NCBI GenBank assembly: GCA_965202955.1
Contig: OZ241871.1
Span: 2,790,001-2,854,000 of the forward strand
DNA length: 64,000 bases
DNA from: Bin5 sp034422415
Lineage (GTDB): Bacteria > Chloroflexota > Anaerolineae > Caldilineales > Caldilineaceae
Direction of reading: 5' to 3'
Below the pieces are notes generated by a model. That model was given only the letters and a program-made list of their open reading frames with translations, ran no database searches and had not been told where the DNA came from. This document shows, piece after piece, positions 58,191 to 64,000 of this stretch. Positions within the stretch are counted from its first letter, which is position 1. Each line of letters starts with the position of its first letter. A program made the translations under genes and the position numbers.

Positions 58191-59897
58191 ATGACAAAAT
58201 ATATTTTTGTTACCGGCGGCGTGGTTTCGGGGTTGGGCAAGGGCGTAACCGTCGCCTCCATCGGCCTCCTCCTCAAAACCTGGGGCATCCGCGTCGCAGC
58301 GATGAAGCTTGACCCCTACCTGAATGTCGACCCGGGCACGATGTCGCCCTATCAGCACGGGGAAGTTTTCGTCACAGAGGACGGCGCGGAGACCGATCTC
58401 GACCTCGGCCATTACGAGCGGTTCATCGACGAGAATCTCAATCAGCTCAGCAATGTGACAACCGGGCAGATCTACAATGACGTAATCACAAAGGAGAGGC
58501 GGGGAGACTACCTGGGCGGCACGATTCAAGTGATCCCTCATGTGACCAACGAGATTAAACGGCACATAGGCCAGATGGCACGCCTGAGCAAGGCCGATGT
58601 CGTTCTCGTCGAAATCGGCGGCACGGTCGGAGATATCGAAGGGCTGCCTTTTCTCGAAGCGATCCGGCAAATGCGGAAAGATGTCGGCACCGAAAATGCG
58701 CTCTATATCCACCTCACCTGGCTGCCGTTTCTGGCTGCCAGCAAAGAGCTGAAGACCAAGCCGACCCAGCACAGTGTGCGTGAGCTGCGCGACATCGGCA
58801 TCCAGCCGGAGGTCATCATTGTTCGCTCCGATTATCCGGTCGATTCCGACGCCCAGGAAAAGATCGCCCTGTTCTGCGATGTCGATCAGAACGCGGTCAT
58901 TCCCATCGTTACTGTGGATACGATCTATCAGGTGCCGCTTAGCCTGCAGGAGGCCGGCCTGGACGAGCTCTTGGTCGAGCGGCTGCGACTGACCGCGACC
59001 GAGTCCTCCCTGGAAGGTTTAAGCGCCTGGCGGCAATTTGTCGACGATTTGGGCCGGCCCAAAGATCGCGTCAAAGTCGGCATCGTCGGAAAATACGTTG
59101 ACCTGGAGGACGCCTATTTGAGCGTAAAGGAGGCGCTGATTCACGCTGTGCTGGCAGAGGGTTATGACCTTGAAGTCGAGTGGATCAGCTCGGAGTCCCT
59201 GGAGAAGGGCCGCGAGTTGGAGCGGCTGGAGCAGCTTGACGGCATCGTTGTGCCCGGCGGCTTTGGCTATCGAGGCATCGAGGGCAAGATCGTTGCCGCC
59301 AACTTTGCCCGCACGCGCAGGGTCCCTTATCTTGGTCTCTGCCTCGGCATGCAGGTGCTCTGCATCGAGTTCGCGCGCGCCGCGTTTGGAAGCGAAAAAC
59401 CCAACAGCACCGAATTCAACATCAGTACAGAGATCCCCGTCATCGACCTGATGCCGGAGCAGCGCGACATCGCAGACATGGGCGGAACGATGCGGCTGGG
59501 CATCTATCCCTGCCAGCTGCAACCGGATACACAGGCGGGCGTCGCCTATGCCGCCGCGGGCTACCCCGAAGAGGTCAACGAGCGCCACCGCCACCGGTTC
59601 GAATTCAACAACGCCTATCGGGAAGCGTTGGAGGCGCGCGGCCTCGTGCTAAGCGGGCTCTCGCCCGAAGGCCGCCTGGTTGAAATCGTAGAGGTTGAGG
59701 GGCACCCCTTTATGCTGGGCACACAGTTCCACCCCGAGTTCAAGAGTCGTCCGACCAGCCCGCATCCTCTCTTCGGCGCATTCATCCGCGCCTCGATCCA
59801 GCATCGCGGCCGGTCCATCGACGGAGCGCAGCGCGGCCTGCGGAAAGCGGCAGGCTTTCAGAAGCCGGCCCAAATCGGGCGCTTTCAGCCCCGCTGA
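58191..59897 (+). CDS. pyrG: CTP synthase
   Basis: 568 residues. It converts UTP to CTP using ATP and glutamine. The synthetase domain starts KYIFVTGGVVSGLGKGVTVA and has LDPYLNVDPGTMSPYQHGEV and VEIGGTVGDIE. The glutamine amidotransferase domain has the oxyanion loop VPGGFGYRG, the nucleophile Cys in LGLCLGMQVLCIEFA, and ERHRHRFEFNN and GTQFHPEF with His/Glu. The ATG at 58191 has GAGGGT upstream. Starts further up read into the leader terminator. Length is normal with a slightly long tail. Confidence 0.96.
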   Translation: MTKYIFVTGGVVSGLGKGVTVASIGLLLKTWGIRVAAMKLDPYLNVDPGTMSPYQHGEVFVTEDGAETDLDLGHYERFIDENLNQLSNVTTGQIYNDVITKERRGDYLGGTIQVIPHVTNEIKRHIGQMARLSKADVVLVEIGGTVGDIEGLPFLEAIRQMRKDVGTENALYIHLTWLPFLAASKELKTKPTQHSVRELRDIGIQPEVIIVRSDYPVDSDAQEKIALFCDVDQNAVIPIVTVDTIYQVPLSLQEAGLDELLVERLRLTATESSLEGLSAWRQFVDDLGRPKDRVKVGIVGKYVDLEDAYLSVKEALIHAVLAEGYDLEVEWISSESLEKGRELERLEQLDGIVVPGGFGYRGIEGKIVAANFARTRRVPYLGLCLGMQVLCIEFARAAFGSEKPNSTEFNISTEIPVIDLMPEQRDIADMGGTMRLGIYPCQLQPDTQAGVAYAAAGYPEEVNERHRHRFEFNNAYREALEARGLVLSGLSPEGRLVEIVEVEGHPFMLGTQFHPEFKSRPTSPHPLFGAFIRASIQHRGRSIDGAQRGLRKAAGFQKPAQIGRFQPR

Positions 59898-60016
59898 CAC
59901 CGGGATTCAGGTCGTATCCTGCAACGGGAACGTCTGTTTCCATCCAGCTGATTCCCGATACGCCGGGCAAGCGCGCCCCCGTTGCAGTTGTACTAAGCGA
60001 CAGAGTAGGAGCAAAG

Positions 60017-60787
60017 ATGTCCGGTCATTCCAAATGGTCCACGATCAAGCGCAAGAAAGGCGCCAATGACAGCGCCCGCGGCAAGCTCTTCACCAAGCTC
60101 GCGCGCGAACTGCAGGTGGCGGCCAGAGAGGGCGGTCCCGACGGTGAAGCCAATGTGCGGCTGCGGCTGGCGATCGAGAAGGCACGCGCCGAGAATATGC
60201 CCAAAGACCGCATCGAATCGGCAATTCGCCGCGGCGCCGGGCTGGACAAGGACGCCGCCGACATCGAAGAGATCCACTACGAGGGCTACGCACCGCACGG
60301 CGTCGCGATCCTGCTCGAATGTCTGACCGACAACCGCAACCGCACGATTGCCGAAGTGCGGCGCTGTTTTTCACGCGCGAACGGCAATCTGAGCGAGCCC
60401 GGCTCTGTGGCCTGGCAGTTTACCGCGAAAGGATACGTGGCGATCAATCTCCAGGACAATGACGGCAACGACAGCGACCTGGACGCGGAGGGCATCTTCA
60501 TGGAGGCGCTGGAAGCCGGCGCCGAAGACGTTGAGGTAAGCGACGACGCCGTCGAGATCTTCACCGAGAGAACCGAGCTCGCCCACGTGGACAGGACCCT
60601 GCGCGAGTCGGGCATCCAGCCCGACGCTTCGGAACTGATCATGCAGCCCAACCAGACCCTGTCGCTTGAACCCCGCGCCGGTTTGACAGTCCTGCACCTT
60701 CTCGAGTCCCTCGAAGAACTTGACGATGTGAACAAGGTCTACCACAACCTTGAACTGACCGACGAGCTGGTCGCACAGGTGGCATAG
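60017..60787 (+). CDS. YebC/PmpR family DNA-binding/translation factor
   Basis: 256 residues. The N-terminus MSGHSKWSTIKRKKGANDSA is diagnostic, and FTKLARELQVAAREGG, ENMPKDRIESAIRRG and YEGYAPHGVAILLECLTDNRNRT follow (short pieces quoted). Members act as transcription factors or help ribosomes at difficult peptide bonds. The gene often sits beside ruvC, ruvA and ruvB, and here ruvC starts 2 bases after its stop. AGTAGGAG precedes the ATG. Expected length. Confidence 0.95.
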   Translation: MSGHSKWSTIKRKKGANDSARGKLFTKLARELQVAAREGGPDGEANVRLRLAIEKARAENMPKDRIESAIRRGAGLDKDAADIEEIHYEGYAPHGVAILLECLTDNRNRTIAEVRRCFSRANGNLSEPGSVAWQFTAKGYVAINLQDNDGNDSDLDAEGIFMEALEAGAEDVEVSDDAVEIFTERTELAHVDRTLRESGIQPDASELIMQPNQTLSLEPRAGLTVLHLLESLEELDDVNKVYHNLELTDELVAQVA

Positions 60788-60789
60788 CA

Positions 60790-61353
60790 TTGACACGCGC
60801 CACTGATTCGCCGCGGGCGCAGGCCGGGCTGCACACGAACACGCACGAAGCGGAGTGGTGCGTACTCGGCATCGACCCCGGTACCGCCTCCACCGGCTAC
60901 GGCGTCGTCGTCGAGACCCACACCGGCGATTTCGAGCTTCTCGCCTACGGGGTGATCCGTACAACGCCGGCGCAGCAGATGCCACTCCGACTGCGCGAGA
61001 TCTTCCTCGACATCCAGAACCTGATCGATGAGTTCAAGCCGCATGAGGTCGCGGTTGAAGAACTGTTCTTCGGCCGCAACGTTACAAACGCCATCTCCGT
61101 TGGCCAGGCGCGCGGCGCGGCTCTGCTGGCCGCGGCCCTCTCCGACAGACCCGTCGTCGAGTATACGCCGGCCGCGGTCAAACAGGCGCTCACTGGCTAC
61201 GGCAACGCCGACAAGCAGCAGATGCAGGCCATGGTCCGAACTCTGCTCGATCTGGACGAGGCCCCGCTGCCGGAAGACGCCGCCGACGGTGTCGCGGTTG
61301 CTCTTTGCCATCTGCAGACGGGCCGCTACCGCAGGGCTGTTGGCGACGCCTGA
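60790..61353 (+). CDS. ruvC: Holliday junction endonuclease RuvC
   Basis: 187 residues. RuvC cuts Holliday junctions as a dimer. The catalytic acids are visible in VLGIDPGTASTGYGV (Asp), HEVAVEELFFGRN (Glu) and LPEDAADGVAVALCH (Asp pair). The start used is TTG at 60790. It gives a 25-residue polar extension before the conserved VLGIDPG, and no closer start codon exists, so the extension is probably real or the true start is a rare codon. It lies 2 bases after yebC and before ruvA in one operon. Confidence 0.94.
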   Translation: MTRATDSPRAQAGLHTNTHEAEWCVLGIDPGTASTGYGVVVETHTGDFELLAYGVIRTTPAQQMPLRLREIFLDIQNLIDEFKPHEVAVEELFFGRNVTNAISVGQARGAALLAAALSDRPVVEYTPAAVKQALTGYGNADKQQMQAMVRTLLDLDEAPLPEDAADGVAVALCHLQTGRYRRAVGDA

Positions 61354-61395
61354 GCGCCCGCGGCAAGATCGCCCTTTTGCACAAGAGGACAAGAG

Positions 61396-61986
61396 ATGAT
61401 CCGACAGGTACGCGGCAGTGTCGTTGCCGCGGCAGAAAACTATCTGATCGTCGAAGCCGGCCACGCTGTGGCGGGCATCGGACTTCGTGTCTTTACGCCC
61501 GAACCGACAGCCGCCCGCTGCCTCGTCGGCGATCCGATTGAACTGTATACACATCTGCACGTGCGGGAGAATGAGTTAAGTCTGTACGGATTTGAACAGC
61601 AGGACGAGCTTGCGATTTTTGAGGCACTTCTGGGGGTTAGCGGCGTCGGCCCGAAGGTGGCGCTCGCCGCGTTGGGCGCGCTGACGCCGGAACTGCTGCG
61701 GCTCGCGGTCTCGAACCAGGAGCCGGGCATTTTGGCGCGTGTTCCGGGGATCGGCAAGCGGACTGCGGAGAAGGTCGTGGTCGAACTCAAGGACAAGCTG
61801 GCGCCGGCCGAGGGCGAACTGGCCACGCTCGCAACCGCTCTCGATGCCGATGCAGAAGTGATCGAGGCGCTCACCAGCCTGGGCTACAGCGTCGTAGAAG
61901 CGCAGCGCGCGCTGCAGCAGATTCCCGCCGACGCAACCGGCGTCGAAGAGCGCTTGCGCCTGGCGTTGAGCCAGTTTAGCGAGTAG
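61396..61986 (+). CDS. ruvA: Holliday junction branch-migration protein RuvA
   Basis: 196 residues. The N-terminal OB fold starts MIRQVRGSVVAAAENYLIVE. Two helix-hairpin-helix motifs follow (LLGVSGVGPKVALAALGAL and ARVPGIGKRTAEKVVVELKD). The C-terminal three-helix domain that touches RuvB ends EALTSLGYSVVEAQRAL. CAAGAGGACAAGAG lies just before the ATG. It pairs with RuvC upstream. No ruvB is found in this window, so the helicase motor must be encoded elsewhere. Confidence 0.95.
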   Translation: MIRQVRGSVVAAAENYLIVEAGHAVAGIGLRVFTPEPTAARCLVGDPIELYTHLHVRENELSLYGFEQQDELAIFEALLGVSGVGPKVALAALGALTPELLRLAVSNQEPGILARVPGIGKRTAEKVVVELKDKLAPAEGELATLATALDADAEVIEALTSLGYSVVEAQRALQQIPADATGVEERLRLALSQFSE

Positions 61987-62012
61987 CTCTCGCCCGCCGC
62001 GTCCCGTCTGTT

Positions 62013-62041
62013 TTGACACCCGCGACGAACTTTTCTATAAT
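62013..62041 (+). promoter_or_regulatory. consensus promoter for efp
   Basis: TTGACA (62013-62018), a 17-base spacer and TATAAT (62036-62041): a perfect match to the sigma-70 consensus. The predicted start near 62048 gives a leader of about 44 bases before the ATG at 62092. Confidence 0.9.
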
Positions 62042-62091
62042 CGGACGCGGTTCCGCGTCCAGACCTACTGAAACGGGGAAGTTGACATAAA

Positions 62092-62652
62092 ATGGCCGAA
62101 GTACAGCAGTTGCGCAGGGGCAATATCTACGAAGAGGAAAATCAGCTGTGGCGTGTGCTCGACTATCAGCACATCAAGATGGCGCGCGGGGGCGCAACCA
62201 TCCGGCTCAAGGTACGCAACCTGCGCAGCGGCGCGACGATAGAAAAGACCTATAACAGCGGCGCACGCGTCGACGACATCCGCCTTGATTCACGCGCAGT
62301 CGAGTATCTCTACACCGACGGCGACCTCTATCACTTCATGGATACCGAGTCCTTCGAACAGGTTGCGCTATCCAAGGATACTCTGGAGGGCGTTGTTCAG
62401 TATCTGAAGGACAATACGGTCGTCGAGTTGGAGACGTTCGAAGGGGAGCCGATAAGCGTCAGTCTGCCGACCACGATCGATCTGGAGGTTGTGTGGGCGG
62501 AGTTGGCCGTCGCCGGAGACACAGCCAACAGCCCGACGAAAGAGGTCGAATTAGAAACTGGCTTCCGGCTGCACGTACCGATGTTCGTAAAGGAAGGCGA
62601 TACCGTTCGCATCGACACGCGCGACGGCCGCTACATCACAAGGGTGCAATAG
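62092..62652 (+). CDS. efp: elongation factor P
   Basis: 186 residues in the three-domain, tRNA-shaped layout. It relieves ribosomes stalled at proline runs. Domain I carries YQHIKMARGGATIRLKVRN, in which the loop tip residue is Arg at position 32, where many bacteria have a modified Lys. Domains II and III show SVSLPTTIDLEV (as ISVSLPTTIDLEV) and GFRLHVPMFVKEGDTVRIDT. The ATG at 62092 is preceded by GGGGAAG. It has a perfect promoter, consistent with high expression. Confidence 0.95.
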   Translation: MAEVQQLRRGNIYEEENQLWRVLDYQHIKMARGGATIRLKVRNLRSGATIEKTYNSGARVDDIRLDSRAVEYLYTDGDLYHFMDTESFEQVALSKDTLEGVVQYLKDNTVVELETFEGEPISVSLPTTIDLEVVWAELAVAGDTANSPTKEVELETGFRLHVPMFVKEGDTVRIDTRDGRYITRVQ

Positions 62653-62678
62653 GAGAGGGAACGGGCGCGTCGCCGGAT

Positions 62679-62708
62679 TTGCCGACCGGGCGGGCGCTGC
62701 ATTAGAAT
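62679..62708 (+). promoter_or_regulatory. possible promoter for tRNA-Thr
   Basis: TTGCCG (62679-62684), an 18-base spacer and TAGAAT (62703-62708), about 14 bases before the tRNA. Confidence 0.5.
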
Positions 62709-62721
62709 TAATCGTTGAAGC

Positions 62722-62794
62722 GCCGTTGTAGCTCAGTCGGTAGAGCGACGCTCTCGTAAAGCGTAGGTCGTCGGTTCGAGTCCGACCAACGGCT
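62722..62794 (+). tRNA. tRNA-Thr(CGT)
   Basis: A complete cloverleaf: acceptor GCCGTTG/CAACGGC, D arm GCTC-AGTCGGTA-GAGC, anticodon arm ACGCT-CTCGTAA-AGCGT with anticodon CGT, and T arm GTCGG-TTCGAGT-CCGAC. Discriminator T. CCA is not encoded. Confidence 0.95.
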
Positions 62795-62802
62795 CAGACA
62801 AG

Positions 62803-62866
62803 AAGCCCTTGCCGCTGCCCCACCGCCAGATGCTCGCGTTGGGGGCAAAAGGTCGGGGCTTTTTTC
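62803..62866 (+). terminator. intrinsic terminator after tRNA-Thr
   Basis: AAGCCC (62803-62808) pairs with GGGCTT (62856-62861). Inner GCCCC/GGGGC pairing adds stability, and six T end it (62860-62865). It touches the stop of the convergent ABC gene. Confidence 0.65.
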
Positions 62867-64000
62867 TACACCTGTGCCCCCGCCGGTATTCTGGCCTGAG
62901 CGGCTTCCTGGTTGGCCGGGTCCACACCCGCCATCAGCAAACCTAACTCCTCCGCGGTCGTTTCGTTGCGGTCCAGGATATCCATGATATTGCCTTCGAA
63001 GATCACCGCAATCCGGTCACAAAGCGCCAGCAGTTCGTCGAGGTCTTCGGAGATAAGCAGGGTGGCCGCTCCCCTGTCCCGCTGCTCCAGGATTTGGGCA
63101 TAGATATATTCGATGGCTCCGATATCGATACCGCGCGTGGGCTGGGCCGCGACCAGGACTTTTGGCTGCCGCGAAAGTTCGCGCGCCACGATCAGCCGTT
63201 GAATATTGCCCCCCGACAGATTCCTGGTCATGGTGCGGATGTCCGGCGTCTTGATGTAGAAATCCTGTATCAGTTTGCGGCTGTAGCGAGCGATATATTC
63301 AAAGGCCAGAAAGATGCCGTGGCTGAACGGCTCGCGCGTATGCTCCTGCAGGACGAGATTCTCCGACACGGCAAAGTCTCGTACGATTCCGTCGTGCATC
63401 CGCTCTTCGGGAATGTATGCCAGCCCGCTCTCTGTGCGCCGCCCGGTCGTCCAGTCGTCGATGGCGACCCCGTCCATTTCCACAGAGCCGCCGCTGAGCG
63501 GGCGCAGACCGGCCACGACTTCGGCCAGTTCTCTCTGTCCATTCCCGCTGATCCCGGCCACGCCCAGGATCTCGCCCGACTTCACCGACAACGACACATC
63601 TTGGAGGGCCTGCTGCCCGGTGACGCCGCGGGCGCTGACGTTCTGTAGGCGCAACCGCACATCGCCAACTTCTACCTCGTCCCGTGTCTGCTCGAGGATG
63701 ATATCCCGTCCCACCATCAGGCGCGCCAACTCGCTGCGCGTCATCTCCTTGGTGGAAACCGTTCCGACGCGGCGGCCTTCTCGCATCACAGTGATACGGT
63801 CGCTGATTGCCAGCACCTCCTGCAGCTTGTGGCTGATGAAGACGAGGCTGTAGCCGTTTTCCTTCATATAGCGCAGGGTAACGAAGAGCTCTTCGACCTC
63901 TTGCGGCGTCAGCACCGCGGTTGGCTCATCCAGGATGAGCAGAGCGGCCCCGCGGTAGAGGGCCTTCATGATTTCGACGCGTTGCCGTTCCCCCACCGAC
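62866..64000 (-). CDS. sugar/nucleoside ABC transporter ATP-binding protein (BMP/RbsA-type tandem ATPase), partial
   Basis: The 3' part (about 378 residues) of a two-domain importer ATPase whose start lies beyond the right edge. At the edge the first domain's signature SVGERQRVEI is visible, then Walker B ALLILDEPTAVL and the H-loop SLVFISHKL. The second domain has degenerate Walker A GISGNGQRELAEV, the signature NLSGGNIQRLIVAREL, and a Walker B-like VLVAAQPTRGIDIG. This layout, with Asn rather than Gly-Lys in the second P-loop, matches YufO/RbsA-type ATPases of BMP-family nucleoside or simple-sugar importers. Confidence 0.9.
   Translation of the reverse strand, partial: SVGERQRVEIMKALYRGAALLILDEPTAVLTPQEVEELFVTLRYMKENGYSLVFISHKLQEVLAISDRITVMREGRRVGTVSTKEMTRSELARLMVGRDIILEQTRDEVEVGDVRLRLQNVSARGVTGQQALQDVSLSVKSGEILGVAGISGNGQRELAEVVAGLRPLSGGSVEMDGVAIDDWTTGRRTESGLAYIPEERMHDGIVRDFAVSENLVLQEHTREPFSHGIFLAFEYIARYSRKLIQDFYIKTPDIRTMTRNLSGGNIQRLIVARELSRQPKVLVAAQPTRGIDIGAIEYIYAQILEQRDRGAATLLISEDLDELLALCDRIAVIFEGNIMDILDRNETTAEELGLLMAGVDPANQEAAQARIPAGAQV

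Overview
The window looks like a 64 kb piece of a high-GC bacterial chromosome, most likely from Chloroflexota (Caldilinea-like). This rests on family content (Tat-type oligopeptide-binding lipoproteins, paired gamma-glutamyltransferase homologues, PhyH and Gfo/Idh/MocA catabolic genes, DUF2089 next to a SHOCT/DUF4097-like protein) and on style, not on a marker-gene comparison. No transposase, integrase, phage gene or CRISPR array was seen.

Layout. 0-2.6 kb: a minus-strand operon of a small coupled ORF, a DUF2089 regulator and a solenoid-like SHOCT protein that runs off the left edge, read from a near-perfect sigma-70-type promoter. 2.6-17.5 kb: a dispersed Opp/Dpp-type importer. OppF lies on the minus strand, then two tandem paralogous binding proteins, OppB and OppC on the plus strand, then two cupins and a Gfo/Idh/MocA protein, then on the minus strand an 893-residue protein of unknown function and OppD. 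17.5-19.6 kb: housekeeping prs and rdgB. 19.5-36.8 kb: an accessory catabolic region with an RraA-like aldolase, PhyH dioxygenases, a sulfatase, two gamma-glutamyltransferases, an ABM monooxygenase, an adenosine deaminase homologue, MazEF, a LOG protein, a PcRGLX/YetA-like protein, a GT39-like protein, a glutaredoxin-thioredoxin reductase fusion and a GH4 glycosidase. 36.9-48.7 kb: envelope and metal genes (FtsX-like permease, NfeD/SPFH pair, DUF4870, fmt, tRNA-Pro, a CopC/CopD locus, a desaturase). 48.7-53.1 kb: a giant sugar kinase/sugar-1-phosphate nucleotidyltransferase fusion beside a degenerate GalU-like protein. 53.2-62.8 kb: OsmC, a sugar isomerase, an Ldh2-type dehydrogenase, then a core block (GT2, acpS, pyrG, yebC, ruvC, ruvA, efp, tRNA-Thr). 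The right edge cuts a BMP/RbsA-type sugar or nucleoside ABC ATPase.

The most unusual signals are these. (1) Between 20 and 35.4 kb at least five genes look as if an internal or terminal block was cleanly removed: a sulfatase, a LOG protein, a glycosidase-like gene, an enolase-superfamily gene and a PhyH gene. In three of them both ends are kept and the reading frame survives. This is either local genome erosion by precise deletions or an assembly artefact. (2) A 1110-residue protein joins an FKP-type GHMP kinase to a UDPGP-type pyrophosphorylase in the reverse order of the known Fkp enzyme. (3) pyrG has a strong intrinsic terminator in its leader, just before the start codon. (4) Many promoters share an extended -10 of the form TGC-TANNAT, and the one for fmt would give a leaderless mRNA.

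Products are assigned by recognising family motifs in the translated sequence. No database search was possible.
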